Shown: positions 1 to 12,884 of the stretch, piece by piece
Layout of the letters: each line of letters starts with the position of its first letter
Numbering within the stretch: the stretch's first letter is position 1
Assembly: GCA_910591455.2 (NCBI GenBank)
Contig: OU342806.1
Coordinates: 7,802,275-7,866,274, forward strand
Source of the DNA: Pholis gunnellus
Taxonomy: Eukaryota > Chordata > Actinopteri > Perciformes > Pholidae
Reading direction: 5' to 3'
DNA length: 64,000 bases
Program-made: the position numbers and the translations under genes
Notes under the pieces: generated by a model
What the model was told of the DNA's origin: nothing
Databases searched by the model: none
What the model saw: only the letters and a program-made list of their open reading frames with translations

Positions 1-2202
1 CCCAGTTATTAGTAGACGAGGTCATGAGTTTGAAGAAGAGTGGGGCCAGAGACAAGTAGTTCTTGGGATTCCTCCGAGCCAGCTCACAGATAACATTTAC
101 TGCTGCAGACTGGACACCTAAAGAAAAAATGTTATTTTATGCGTTTATTGGGGTTATGGTGAATTATCTATGGCTACAAAACAATGATGTGCGATATTGT
201 AGCAGTATAACACAGGCAAAGAAAAAACGTTTTAATGTAAACAATCTATTTAGGAGCTTTTTGTCTGTTTTCACCTCACATCACATTTGAAATGTGCTTT
301 TGACATCAGCTGAAAGCAGCTTTTACAACAAAGCCCTCTCTGAATCAAAGACCAGTAAATATCGTCTCACTGATGTACAGTGTGACACCGCTGGAGCGGT
401 CCTGGTCACATGCCATGAAGTCAGATAAATGCCCTGCGAGATGTTTTTGTCTGCACATCAGAAATAGTCCCGTTGAGTTGTTGAATATTTCCCAGACAGC
501 CGTGGCAGTATCACAAAGGAGCCTTCCTTAATCTCATATTCTTAGTTGCTGAATAATTCACAGGGTTCAGGTGACAGAGCACAAGCTTGCAGCATAGCGG
601 ACTGAATGAAGCGTCTGTCCCGGTACCTGGGTCTGGGTCCTCCAGTTTCTCCTTGAGCCGGGGGAAAGCGGGTCGCAGGGACTCTGGGTACTTCAGAAAC
701 ACCTTGTACATGATCAGCACCGCTTTCTTTCTGATGTAGGGTTTAGTGTGGGACATCTAGGGCGAGGGGAAGTAAAAAAGCAGAGACGGTTGTGTTCAAA
801 TTAGAAAAAGGAATAAATCTTCTTCTTGACTGAACGTTCTGAGGTAAATTAAGACCCAGGAGGAGTTCAGGAGGGAAGCTAACGGTAAGCAGAAAAGGAA
901 AACTGACGAGCACAAGTACTTGTTGGTAAACCTCTTGACACACTCTTGACTCACCAGTGTCATGATGTCATTGGCCAGGTCCCGAGCCAGGTCAGGGGTC
1001 ACAAAACAAGAGAGGCCGGTGAGGGCGACACCTGTGTCATACTGGTTGGGACTGCTGAGATCCTGGGAGAGAGAAAAAGAAAAGAAAAGGTTGGACGAGG
1101 GATGGAAAAAAAAAATGTCAAAAGATATTCATAGTGCGCCAGAGGAAGCACTGACCTTTCGGATCTGATTGGTTGTCAGCATGATGACATCAGTGCTCTC
1201 GTGAAAGCACTGCGAGGCCGCCAAGTAGCCAATCCTCTGCAGGGGAAAAAGGGAAAGCAGAAAGAATTACATGGAGGTATACAGCAGCAGCACATGTTTG
1301 AGTATGTATGTGGAGAAAATGACTAAAATGGTACAGAAAAGGACAGCTTGTGAGATGTATTGAATTTCCTGACAAATCTACACATGGGCGTACCAATCAG
1401 TCAAAGCATCGTGACCATTAATCCATTAAGTGACCAGGTGTTCTGCATTTACAATACGTCCGATCATTACCTTGTATGTGAACTTGGAGGAGCTCATGAC
1501 TTCAACGATATTGAAAGCGGCCCAGCTGACATCATAGCCCAGCATCTGAAGCTGTAACACCGAAAGGAAAAGAGACAAGAGAGGGATGTGGGTGAATTAG
1601 AGGAGGATGGGGGATCGAAGCGGACGCTGAGGTGCAGAGGGAAGCTAAATTATTTGAGCTGAAAGCTCTGAAAGCGGGCGCAGATCCCAGTTTCAAAAAG
1701 CCATCGAAACCTAAATGTGAGCCTGGGCTATAAATAGAATGAGCGCTTTCTTTTAAACAGAAATTGCACACTTTTATCAACAAGTGCTGGCTCCTAGCTA
1801 TTAGGCTGTATATTGACTAACCTTTAGCTACAAAACAACATTTGTACATGCAGTCTTGTACCTGTTTTATAACATTGTATTAACACAACATGCCACATTT
1901 GAAGAGCGTGAACCTGTCTGAGCATCCTGGAAGACATAAAATCCAATGCCTGCTCGAAACTAAATCTTCCCTAGCTGGCATTTAAGACATACATGTAAAT
2001 AAGAATATACTTCTTATCTGCTTAAAAGTCATACTAGAAACCACATACTTATGAATTGCTTATGAATCAAAACGTATCCATTTCGTTTGATTAGTTTTCT
2101 TATTTGTTAATCATGGTGGTTGAATATTGAATTGATTACCCTGATAATGCTGTGAGAATAAAAGACCAGCATTGTGTTTATGTGCCCCACAGCAGCCACA
2201 TG

Positions 2203-2236
<34 letters not shown>

Positions 2237-5200
2237 CTATACAAAGAAACACAGGTGAGCTAACACTGAGAACTAAACAGTGATGGTGTATTTCATCATT
2301 CACGAAAAAGACAAAAAGAGTCAGTGATTCTGTGGAGGGTGTCGAGAGGTCTTACGTAGGTGAGCTTGCACACAGCATTGGCTTTGACAGCGATGTTGTC
2401 CTGCTTGAGCTCCTGTTTGATTTCATCGATGCATGTGGAGATGTACTTGGCCTGAGGGCAGACAAAAGAGAGGACAAACAACAGACACCAGATCAGATTA
2501 GACGGAGTGATATCCGGAGAGGGAGACTGCTACCGAGGCACCAGGAACGAGCTGGAAAACCCTGGTCTGTCTGTTGTTGCAATGCGCCAGTCAGCAGAGG
2601 AGGAATCGACTTTATTTAAGTATTACGCAGGCTGCGTCTCTTAATATGCTTCTGGCTTCAGCCGAATTCTTTTAATTCTGGGCTTTAAGTCGTAAGTAAA
2701 ACTCAAGTCACGAGTCATTGGGGTTAGATTTGAAGTGATGCAAAGTGCTGAAATACATAATTTTGAGGCCCTGTGCCAAGTCGCAGTTGAAACATCGCAT
2801 GGCACGTGAATGTGGCTTGTAGACCAAGAACACTTCCTTCCCCGATAGACAAGACTGACATACACACACCACTCGTCTGTGAGATTTTTCTTCTTGCAAT
2901 GGCCTGATGGCTTGATCCTGCTTAAATACGGTACACATGAGGCCTATGCTTACGGAGCAAAAAATAATAAACATGAGCAAAAGATTCAATCACTAATTAC
3001 ATAGGTTATCTTATGCAATTATAATGGTAATAAGTGACTCAACAGCTCTCCCATCCCCTAATGCATTTTTAAAAAATGTGTGTTTCCAGGAGACTCGCGC
3101 CTGAATGAATGAGTGAGAAAAATAGCCGTTCTTACTACCCTGTTATAACACATTAGAGTTCAATGAAAAAGAAAGCGCAGAAGGTACATTTGATTCAACA
3201 ATGGAGTGCAAGCTCAGTTAGACCTCTAAACAGAGCAATCAGTCAACCATTGCTGAGAGGAGCAACCTTGCAAAAACAAACACACATATCGCTCTGTAAA
3301 GTGCGAGTGTGTGCTGGTCATGTGTGTGCAGTCATGAGACAGCACAGTGACAGGACGGGGGGGTGGGGGGGTGCTGAGCTCTGCTAATGCTGCTCCTGGT
3401 GAAACTGTGGCTAGCTGGGCTGGAGAGGGGGGGCATAGAGGGATTCAACACAAGATCACCAGACACACACACATATACAGCACTTCTGCATCACACTTTC
3501 AGAACCCCATTGAAATAACTGAAATAGATAGAAAGATAATCTATGAGCCAGTAATGCAGACTGAGCTGAAGATAACTGGAAGACCTTTACTTTCCAAGAA
3601 AAAAAAGAGTATGAGAGAAGCTAACTAGCGCTACACCTTTTGTTGTTGTTGTTTTTAACAGACACCAATGACAAATATACCTAAAATTCAATAACTAATC
3701 TCACAGAGTGACACGTCAGGACATCCTCACACCCTTCCTACAATATGCTGGCTGTTCCAAAGGCGTGGGAGGGAGAGTGAATGAATGAGCCACACAGGGA
3801 GTCGGCACACACATGAAAAACAAACTGTGGGCTGGCCAGGAAAAAGTCAACACACACTCAGGCACGCACACACACACACACACACTCACAGCGTATTAAT
3901 ATTTCAGCAAGCTGTCCACTGTTGACTGGGCAACCACCACGTTATCTAGGCTGCCCAGGTTGGGTTACATCTGGTGAACATCTCAGCTCATACACTGAAT
4001 CAAGAGATCAATCATGGATAGCCTCGAGCAACAAGCAATCTAAGTGCTTGATCGACCAAAAATATTAAGGACGTAAATGTGGATGACATAATAATCAAGA
4101 GAAATGTGTATATATATAGATGATTACATCTAGTGGTTTAGCCTAAAATGCTTGTAAATTGGTATTCAGGTGAGATGGTGAGCAGGACAAATCTGCCACG
4201 TAGACAGGGTCCTAAAATCCAAAGCTTCCCCCCAGGTTAGACACGCTACCTCTACATTTCACACCTGACATACAGCTCAATACAGGTGTGCACAGCACCG
4301 CAGCTCTGTGCAACAACAACCCAGGGAACCCGCCTTATATACCCCTAACCCCCTCTCCTCCAACTACCATTTTTTCCAGCATGAACAGGGTCAGACAAAG
4401 CCAACGCAGAGCTCATGAGAAGGGCAGGCTGATGTGAGAGCTTGAAACGTGGCTGCCCCCCCCAAAACAGTGCCCTCTATTGGCCCATCCCACCTGACTC
4501 CCACTGAGCCTGGTCTAGGTGTTGTGATGAGCCCTTTTGTCATCATCACCCACACATGTCTGTGACAGAGATGAGCTCCCCTTCAGTCACTGATGGGATG
4601 TTTCAAAACTGAGCTGGTTGACTTATTTCTATTTATAAAAGATGCAATTTTATATTTAAAAAAAACCCCACCCAGAATGATCGTATCTGCATGTTTAAGC
4701 GTGATGTGCACAGAAAGACAAGTTAGGTCTTTTTTACATTCTGAACTTCAGAGCATCACGTCATGCATTCAACAGTCTTAGTGACTCTGGTGTCCTCAAC
4801 TCACATAGCCGTTAAGTGAGACAGATCATTTGGATACTTCTCCCCATAATGAATGAGTCACTTAAGGCCAACAGCTGATACAGTTAGCGGTGGTTGCCTC
4901 ATGGAGATATGGTTCTCTCATTCAGCAGTACTCTCTGGTGTGATCTCCGTCATACCGAAAAGTATATTAACCCTGATGAATTGTGATAATCTATCGAGCT
5001 GCTTCTTCTAGAACAGTTAGTCTGACAGTTAGCTAGCTAGGTTTTGCTAGCTGTCAGCAACAACCGTTAGCTTAAAACCTTAGCAACATCATGCACTCCC
5101 TAACATGTTATTTAACAAACGTTAAACAAACGTTAAATAACCGTTAGACGCTGAAAACTGTTTTTAAGTGACTGTTCGGTAGCTGACGCTATAGTTAGCC

Positions 5201-5456
5201 TGCCAGCTAACCTAACGTTAACTTAACCTAGCGTTAGCTATTAACGTTAGCTAGCTGCTCAGCGATAACGGTACTTGTGTTGAGTTAAAAAAAACTTAAT
5301 GAATGTAAGGTTTAAAATATTTCGGGTGACAGCGTTTTGCTCGTTGTTATTGTTTTTTACCTCATCTTCCTTGTGATTCCTGATGCCACGTACTAAATCC
5401 TGAAGGTTTTTATCGAACATCCGATCGATGCTCCCTTTGACAATCTTCAGAGCCAT
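1..5456 (-). CDS. ap3d1: AP-3 complex subunit delta-1, 5' (N-terminal) part; gene continues off the left edge
   Basis: Delta-adaptin is the large subunit of AP-3, the adaptor that sorts cargo from endosomes/TGN to lysosomes and lysosome-related organelles. Seven exons read from right to left with GT-AG borders and continuous phase: 5361-5456, 2356-2451, 1471-1551, 1156-1236, 955-1062, 627-756 and 1-117 (partial), about 236 residues. The product starts MALKIVKGSIDRMFDKNLQD and continues through the HEAT-like adaptin N-terminal domain, for example RIGYLAASQCFHESTDVIML and MSHTKPYIRKKAVLIMYKVF. This is nearly residue-for-residue the mammalian AP3D1 N-terminus. The ATG at 5456 matches the family start; the frame is open a further 19 codons upstream to an in-frame TAG but has no ATG there. 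The first intron is about 2.9 kb, the others short. The remaining two thirds (rest of the trunk, hinge, ear) lie outside the window. Identification is firm; exon ends are hand-called. Confidence 0.96.
2206..2233. repeat. (TG)n microsatellite in ap3d1 intron 2
   Basis: Uninterrupted TG dinucleotide run of about 14 units in the intron upstream (plus-strand sense) of the AKYIST exon. Confidence 0.95.
2452..5360 (-). other. ap3d1 intron 1 (about 2.9 kb), no gene seen
   Basis: Large first intron between the exon carrying the start codon and the exon encoding AKYISTCIDEIKQEL. I see no coding exon or RNA gene in it. It holds a (CA)n run near 3867-3885, a short G-rich patch near 3357-3370, and at its promoter-proximal end (about 5010-5260) a dense cluster of GTTAGCTA and AACGTTA words. 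Confidence 0.7.
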
Positions 5457-5720
5457 GTTCGCCTGTGACTTGGACCACTTCTTGTCCTGCGGGGCCAAGC
5501 GCCTTCCAGAGGTCTAGTGGGTACCGACCGACCCTCTAGACTGTCTCTCATCCACCCGGGTACCGTGTGTTGTGCAGGACGGTCTGCTGCTGTTTACCAA
5601 AGCCCGGGCAGATGAAGCTGAGGCCGGGACAGAGACGCTGGCGATGGATCAGTGGAGGAAATGGCTGACAAAATGGCGTCTTAAGTCAGCTGACTTTGAG
5701 TATTATGCGAGACTACCCAG
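5457..5720 (-). promoter_or_regulatory. ap3d1 5' UTR and CpG-rich promoter with YY1-like site
   Basis: The DNA upstream of the ap3d1 start codon is GC/CpG-rich and TATA-less. At 5670-5678 the plus strand reads AAAATGGCG, a good YY1-type element, a site common at housekeeping start sites. The transcription start is not visible from sequence alone; this placement is inferred. Confidence 0.5.
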
Positions 5721-6060
5721 ATGGGAATCAGTGGAATTAAAGGTCTAGTCCCACTGTTTACGAGAAGCAACGATGTTGTATGACACCGTACATTTGAAAC
5801 GAACAAACTATATTAAATAATAATGAAATAGCTATTAGTTTGGTGGTAATTCCTCATAATATTGGCAGGTAACTTCTGTGAATGAGCCCCATGGTCATTA
5901 GCAAGTCAGTGGAGTATCACATTAGGAAGGTTGACAAATCATTTGGAAACACAAACCCACAAATAACTATATGGAGAAGCTGTGGTTGGTGAAACAGTAT
6001 TTTATACAAATAGAGCAAATTAATTAAGAATTGAGATAGAAACAAAACCATGCTGAGATT
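5721..6060. other. Intergenic between ap3d1 promoter and hdgfl2 3' end
   Basis: AT-rich sequence between two genes in the same (minus) orientation. I see no gene or structured element in it. Confidence 0.6.
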
Positions 6061-6066
6061 TTTATT
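6061..6066 (-). terminator. Probable hdgfl2 poly(A) signal (AATAAA on minus strand)
   Basis: TTTATT on the plus strand, giving AATAAA in the sense of hdgfl2. It implies a 3' UTR of about 1.1 kb after the stop codon at 7146-7148. I saw no clear competing canonical hexamer nearer the stop. Confidence 0.55.
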
Positions 6067-7024
6067 CAAGTCTCAACTAAGTCATAGAAATGCTTTAACA
6101 ATTTACATAGCACTAAAAACACCTGTTGTATGCTTATGACAGGAAAATGTCAAAATAGGCTGCAGCTACAAGAGATCGCAATAGCTTTTAAGGGCAGTTT
6201 TCAATCTGTACAGTTATTCCATTTATTAAGCAAGTTACTGAAAGCAGACACTATGGGGAGATGAGAGTGCAAGGTGTTTAACTCCACAGCCATTATTATT
6301 TTAGACAAAACTGTAAATGCCAATATTTGCAAACAAGGCTATAAAAAAAACGTAGGTGGACCTCAGTTGTAAAACAGTTTTAAGTGACTCAGTTGATGGC
6401 TTTACATTTCAGACTGGATTAACTGGATCAAGACCAGATAATTAGAAGGGAAAAAAAAAAAATACTTAACATAAAAGACTCACAAATAGTACTTCACCAC
6501 TCTCACAATGTCATACACACAGACAAGAGGCCTTTGTGATATTTTGTAGACTTTATAAAAAAATTGAAGCCAACAGATGTAAGGGCTGCACAAAATCTTC
6601 CAAGCGAAAAAACTAACGGCATGGCTCCATTTTCCCACGAAAATTATTGAAGTTTCATCTCATACTACCCCAGCCTATATTCCTGTTAGAAGTGCTTCAA
6701 AATGTAATCATTCCATATACATACAGTGTAAAAGATCAAAATAGGAGTTCATGTGGTAGAAAGAACAAGGTAGCCAGAAGCAGGAAGTACAGGGGTGAAG
6801 ATCCAGGACGGGCCGAGTGTTGTATAAAAGAAAAAGGACATTTTCAGAAATAAAAAGGAGTTGGCGCAGCGCCACAAACTACCACACTAATAAGCTTTCC
6901 TTTTTGCTGTGATAAATAATGGACCAAACAGTTTGAGCGACAGAGCCTTCTGGTTTGATGTCATTATGGTACAAAATATCCAAAACATCAACATTGACGT
7001 AACAGATACTGTAGGAAACGCTGT

Positions 7025-7031
7025 GCGTGTG

Positions 7032-7062
<31 letters not shown>
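7025..7062. repeat. (TG)n microsatellite in the hdgfl2 3' UTR
   Basis: About 19 TG units with one interruption, directly downstream of the hdgfl2 stop codon on the minus strand, where it reads as (CA)n in the mRNA. Confidence 0.9.
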
Positions 7063-7145
7063 TGGGCCAGGAGCACTGTATGACGTCAAACTAGGAGGCC
7101 ACCATCTTTAGCACTTGGTCCACAGCAGAGGTGGTTTAGGGTCTT

Positions 7146-10100
7146 TCAGCTTTCTACAGCGGGTGGTTCTGTCTCTGCAGAGAGGGAGTTGTCCGCTTCT
7201 TCATGCGTGTGAAGGTTTGGCTCAGCAGGGCTGTCTGGGCTTCGTCTAAACAGAGCACATAAATCAGTCACAACCACTGCTGTGCTTAAATTGACTATAT
7301 ATAAGGTCCCACCATAACCGTTAATAAGCATTTTTCTAGGGAAATACGTGTGTTTCTTTATTGTCCTTGTACCAAGATCTGCTATCTTCTAATGTTAGCT
7401 GCCCATGACAATTACATGCAGTATTTAGCTTCACATGGGGTGTTTACCTGTTTGGACTTGAAGCAGTATCCTCATTATTCTCCTCATGGGCAGGTGATTT
7501 GGGATTTTCTTCTTCATCCATATCATCTTTTTTCTGTTCTGAGTCCCCATTCACCGGAGCAGAGTCTAGAAAAATGTGAATGTAGATTAAAATAGGAATA
7601 ATACAAATACAAATGTAGATAATGTCAAACCAGATGGAGACAGGACCCACGGTGGGACTTCTTACCTGTATGTTTCGTCTCCTTCTCGTTATCTTCTGGT
7701 TCCTTGTCCTCAGGTTTAGCTGCCACCTCCATCTTTCCCATAAAGCGGAGTTTTAACTTGTTGTAGACCTCACTAGCTTTCTCCATGACTGCATTGCTGG
7801 CTTTATACCGCCGGATCTATAACAAAAAACCCAGAGAAAAACATGAAAGAAGCTGCAAATAACGAGGATCATTTAAATTAAAAATAAATACTGTCCTGCC
7901 CTGACAACCCTGATTATAAGACGACAAGGTATGCCTATATAGCACATTTGAGGGAATAAATAAAATCCAGTAAATCGATAGAACTAGAAAAGTAAAGTAA
8001 CCACATGTTTATATAGAGATATTACAATAAAACACAGCAGACATGGCAGACTATCGTGTCCTGGTATTTGTACTTACATTACATCATCTCAAAGAGAAGC
8101 AGAACTAAGCAGTGGATTATCGTATTATCCAACAGTCATAAATACTACTACTAACCTCCAGAGACCCCAATACACAAGAGTCATTTCTGGAAAATAACAG
8201 TGATATTCTGACTAATGTAAAATGAGTTTACAAACATAAATAAGAAGTATAGTCCAACAGCAGTAAAAAAAAAGTGCACCTTTTTTAGAGTGGCAATAAC
8301 TTCAGCGTTCTTATGGAGGATCTGGCTGGTGACGGGCACCGCTGCAAGTTCATCCAGGGCTTGTAGACACCGGTCTATGTCCTACAAACACACAATATTT
8401 CACTTTTATTGCTGGCTTAAAAAAACACAAGACAAATGGGAAACTGTATCAAAATCATAGATGTCACTTACTGGGTTGTCCACTTTGAGTGCAAACTTTA
8501 TATCACTGTGAAGTTTCTGTAGCTTTTCTTCTGGCAACGGCTCTGCAGACGGACACACAAAGTAAGAGTCATGATCCTGTGCTCAATTAATACTTTCATA
8601 ATTGATCTTTGCGTTAATCTGTTCACCTGTTGCACAGTGCGACTGTATGACACACTTACCTCTTTTCTTTTCCACTTTCTTCTCTGGCGGCCTCTCTGGT
8701 TTGCGTTTGGGTTTTTCAGGCTTAGACCTGAGAGGAGAGAGGGAGGGAGGGAGGGAGGGAGGGAGGGAGAGGGGGAACTCTGTGATCTGTGTACATTAAA
8801 TATTAATCAGGCTCTTCTAATGAGTTTTGCATACCATTGCCTTTTCCCCCCATTGTGGACTCACCTCACTCGAGACTTCTCTTCTGACCGCCTGGCTTTC
8901 TTCTCTTTTAGCTCTTTCTCCTTCCGGTCTTTCCTCTCCTTCTCTTTCTTTATTCTCGCCTTCTTCTGGTTGTTGGGCTTCTTGGATGACTTCTTAGACT
9001 TTAGATGAGAAAAAAAGCACAAGAAGTCCCATGTGTCAATAGCACCGAGAGTCACCTGCAGTCCTATTGCTTCGAATAAAGCAAAAAGTAACACATTGCT
9101 GTTGTTTCTTTAGCGCCTGTACCTCAGTTGGTGCTGGAGAATCGGAGTCCGAGGGAGCAGGGATCGGGGGCGGAGGAGGTTTCTTGGACTTCTTCAACGG
9201 GTGTTCGTCTACACCTTCATCCGAGCTACTGCTGCCGTCACTGTCGCTCCCTTTTTTACCCTTATCTTTGTCTTTCTTCTTTTGCTCGTCTTCCTCCTTC
9301 TCCCTCTCGCGTAGTTTGCGGAGCTCCTCTGCCTCCTCCTTTTTCCGGCGCTCCTCCAGCTCTCGTCTGCGTTCCTCGTCTCGTTTCTTCCATTCACTGA
9401 TGCGGTCGGTGTCACTGTCACTGTGGGAAAAAACAGAGCAACCGTTATGCTCCTCAGAAATCACATTACATATTATATATATATATGTGGGGCAATAGGA
9501 AAAAGAATCGACGGAGCAGCCTGACCTGTCGCTGTCGGAGGAGGATGAGGGTGCTCGTTTTGCCGGAGTGGGTTTGGGTTTCCGTGCACGAGGCTTTGGT
9601 GCTGGCTTCTCTGTGGGGGGGAGGAGGAGGAGCAGTGAGCACATTTACACGAGCAAAACGAAGAGCATGACATCTTTCCTTCAATATCACACGACATCGA
9701 TCAATCCAATCTGGGACAGGACTGAACCCACACCTTTTTTGCGTGCCTGTGGGGCCTTTCGGGGCGGTGGATCCGATTCTGATTCGGACTTTGAGGCGGA
9801 GTGGGATTCAGAGCCAGACAGAGCCGGCCGCGGCTTCTCGTCCTCCGAGTCGCTGTCCACTGCTTTCTTCTCTGACCCGGATCCCGAGTTTGAGTCTGAG
9901 CCAGACGAAGTCTTCTGCGACATTACAGATAGAAAGGGGAGGAGTTCAATGAAAAAATAAACATGAAAACGTATAATGTGCAAGGGGGCTGATGGTTCAC
10001 CTTTTTCTTCCCTCGGCCTCCTGCTTTCTTTCCAGCCCGTCCACCAGCTTTCTTCTCTGGAGTAAAATCCTGGTCGGGAGAAAACAAACGAGTCACATTT

Positions 10101-12554
10101 ATGGGCTGATTTAAGTTTCAACCAACAATCATACCATGTTGTGTGCATCCATGTGTGTAATAACCTGGTCGCTGTTCTTGCCAGAGTCAGAGTCTGAGGG
10201 CGTGGGTTCTGATTCAGAGGGGGATCCACTCTCCGCTTCGTTCCGGTCGCTGGATGAGCCGCGAGCCTTTTTAGGAGCGGGAGGCCGCTAAAAAAACAAC
10301 AACACATGCATTCAAATAGAACGACTGCATTCAACTGTTTCACTGAAGCTCTTTTTTATACACAGTCTGCTGTTTCAGCCAAACAATCGGACCTGTCAAA
10401 CTCTCACTCAAGCTCAACTTGGCATTGCTAACTGTTATGCTCACTTTGGTGCTGGTTGTGTAGTATGATGCAGCTCTTTTGTACTTCACAATTGTGACCA
10501 AGAAGTCTATTTTCAATTCCGCTCAACGACATAGTTATAGCGTGATCTAGCCGAGTAACTGAAAAGCCTGTTTAGCTGAAGCGGTGTTGCAAATTAAATG
10601 TAAATTACCTTAGCAGGTGGTGGCTTTCGCTTCACTGGTACACCCTTTCCTTGGTCTTCACTCCCAGAATCGGAGTCAACATCGCTCGCCGACTCTACTT
10701 TCTGCGGCACCGGGGCTTCCTCTTCATCTTCCTCCTCGTCAGTTCCTCCTCCAGCATTGTTGGCCTCGCTGTCAGACGAGCTGGCTGGCTGCAAAAACAA
10801 AAGATTGGAAGATTAATACAAATTTTGTGACATTTTACCTTTCCTTGACAGCCATAGACAGTGAAATGAAACATGGGGACAGAGATGCTGCAAAGTTCCC
10901 TGGTAAGAATTGAGTATTAAATGTTGCAGTAAGCATCACACCTTAAACTGCTGGGCATCAGGACGCCCTAGTGTGAACTGCAGCATTTTAATAAAAAGAC
11001 AAGACAAGTTCATTTGTAGCTTTCAACACCAAGGTTATTCAAACGGCTTCACAAGTTACTGTCTAGCAGTGACCTGCATGTGAGTTCTAAAACAATGGAA
11101 ATAAAAATCTTTTTTTTAGAAACAAATGAGCATGAACGACTAGGAAATACCTTCAGGTTTCACACCTTGACTTAACTTCAAAGTTCACATTTACAGTGTC
11201 TTTAAGAGAGTTAATGTTAATGAACTGTGGTACTTTGGGATTTAGGATTATTGACATCAGGGCAACTTACTGCAGGCGGGGCGCTGTAGGAGGCATGTGG
11301 ATTGTTCTGGATCTCCCATAAACCTTCATTGAATCCCTTTCTTTTGTTGGGCTTTCCGTAGCGTTCGCTGTACTTTTCATAGGAAAACAGGTCCTTTGCT
11401 GCAAGGAATGCTCTGTGGAACAGTGACATAAAAGAAAATGTTGACAAAATAACTAAAACTATTATATTATCAGTAAAGAAAACAGGTTAACCCTTTACAC
11501 CGACTTGAGCCTTTGAAAGAGCAGACTGTGCCACCTAGTGATGGATTAATATACTGCAGGTGCCATCTTGTCAAACAGATGGCGTCTGGTGCCAGATCAG
11601 ACATATCAACACATCTCTCAAAAGCATACTGCACACTCAGACTGAAGGAAGTCAACGGTCAACAGTGAACCTTCAGAGAAGAATAACGCTTAGAAGAAGA
11701 GACCGACAAGCAACTGTGTCAAATAAAAGTATAGCATGCAAACAAACAGGTGAGGCCAGGTCCTACATATTAAATTAGCACAGTCCCTTCAACTATGCCT
11801 GACCAAAATAAAAACACTTGAGTCGTGAATTTCAGCAAACTTTGTATTTAAATGTCCTCCTTTTAAATAGATAAAAAGCCAATTCCATTTATAGTAATTG
11901 AAGTGTTAACAGGTCTGTGCATACAAATGACTTATTTCTCTAAACGACTGGTAATTACAGTACTGTACTCACGTTTCATGTGTCCCAAAGAAGAAAATTG
12001 GGATTTTATTAGGAGGTGGTTTCACTGCCCCATCGGCCACATCTTCAATCTGCAAAACAAGTGGCAAATAAAATAAAAACAACCTGGGACCCAAACATGT
12101 TGCTAGAATGTATTGGTGTTTATTATCTCTTGAAAACAAAACATTGCAACTTTCAACTGATTAAAAAAAATGGTATGGACGAGTGGTATCTTTATGTTTA
12201 GAAGAAGGGGACAACAATTGCAATTATCTCCAACGTCATTTTCCAAAATAACGTTAGCTTCGCTGCAGTTTAACGACAGGCCAACAGCATCTCGTGCAAA
12301 TGATGCTGCTCGTGCACTGTGCCTGCGGGCCTGAAGCACAGCCTGTCAGCCCAACAATAATATCTAGTAGTGTATGTGTGAGGTAGGTCTCCATGTTACA
12401 CAGAACCTTCTCCAGCCATACAGAACCCATACACAGCAGCTCATCCCCTCCGCCCCTCCGGCTGCTAACGTTACTTGCTTACCCTGGCTGGCCAGTGGGG
12501 GTATCCCTTCATTTTAGCGAAGACCAGGTCTCCGGGCTGGAAGTTGTGTGGCAT
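7146..12554 (-). CDS. hdgfl2: HDGF-like protein 2 (PWWP-domain chromatin reader)
   Basis: HDGFL2 binds methylated H3K36 nucleosomes through its PWWP domain and docks partners through a LEDGF-type integrase-binding domain (IBD). Sixteen coding exons keep phase: 12483-12554, 11973-12049, 11271-11412, 10609-10788, 10165-10287, 10001-10069, 9734-9914, 9526-9610, 9123-9420, 8865-8998, 8660-8727, 8472-8542, 8280-8381, 7666-7816, 7448-7565, 7146-7245. They give 656 aa, against about 671 in human. Residues 1-97 form the PWWP domain (MPHNFQPGDLVFAKMKGYPHWPAR, FFFGTHETAF, YGKPNKRKGFNEGLWEIQNN). The middle is Ser/Asp/Glu- and Lys/Arg-rich, disordered and charged (ISEWKKRDEERRRELEERRK). The IBD includes KLHSDIKFALKVDNP, CLQALDELAAVPVTSQILHK and YKASNAVMEKASEVYNKLK. 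The ending is acidic. Overall layout fits HDGFL2 better than LEDGF/PSIP1. Confidence 0.95.
8739..8775. repeat. (GGGA)n microsatellite at an hdgfl2 3' splice site
   Basis: Tetranucleotide GGGA run on the plus strand within the 137-bp intron 8728-8864. In the gene's sense it reads (TCCC)n and leads straight into CTCTCCTCTCAG and the exon ending at 8727, so it forms the polypyrimidine tract of that acceptor. Confidence 0.9.
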
Positions 12555-12770
12555 TGTCCCGCTCTTCAGTGCAGCCTGGGGTTTAAAAAGTATTCGGCTG
12601 CGTCGCCTTTCTGTGCCTCTCTCTTCGTTTGCTTGTTTTTTTCAGGTCGACACGAAACCTGGAAACGATGGGGTTAGCTAGCAAAGCTAACAGTGTACTA
12701 ACGTTACCGCGAGAAGAGACGGCGGTGGGAAGATAGCAACAACGGCCAAGGCACTTCCGGTGAAACAACG
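12555..12770 (-). promoter_or_regulatory. hdgfl2 5' UTR/promoter
   Basis: GC-rich, TATA-less sequence upstream of the hdgfl2 start codon. It contains an ETS-type CACTTCCGG (12752-12760) and AACGTTA/GCTAGC words at 12674-12706. The start site is inferred, not seen. Confidence 0.5.
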
Positions 12771-12825
12771 TTTGTACTCTTCAAAATAAAAGGATGTTCT
12801 ACTCGATGCAAAAACATTGTGATGA

Positions 12826-12882
12826 AATAGATAGATAGATAGATATATAGATATATAGATAGAGAGATAGATAGATAGATAA
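12826..12882. repeat. (TAGA)n microsatellite forming the tail of a decayed retroelement
   Basis: Tetranucleotide TAGA/TATA array. On the minus strand it reads (TATC)n, the usual tail of several teleost non-LTR elements. The sequence to its right resembles the repeat at 18740-18867. Confidence 0.85.
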
Positions 12883-12884
12883 AA

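Noticed and set aside
5457..5498. N-terminal extension of ap3d1 from a non-AUG codon (frame open upstream of the ATG)
   Set aside because: The frame is open only 19 codons to an in-frame TAG and has no ATG; the known family begins at MALK, so the extension is 5' UTR.
8571..9500. Ser/Phe-rich plus-strand open frames of 130-145 codons
   Set aside because: They are the complement of the Lys/Glu/Arg-rich hdgfl2 exons (8865-8998, 9123-9420) and are explained by that composition.
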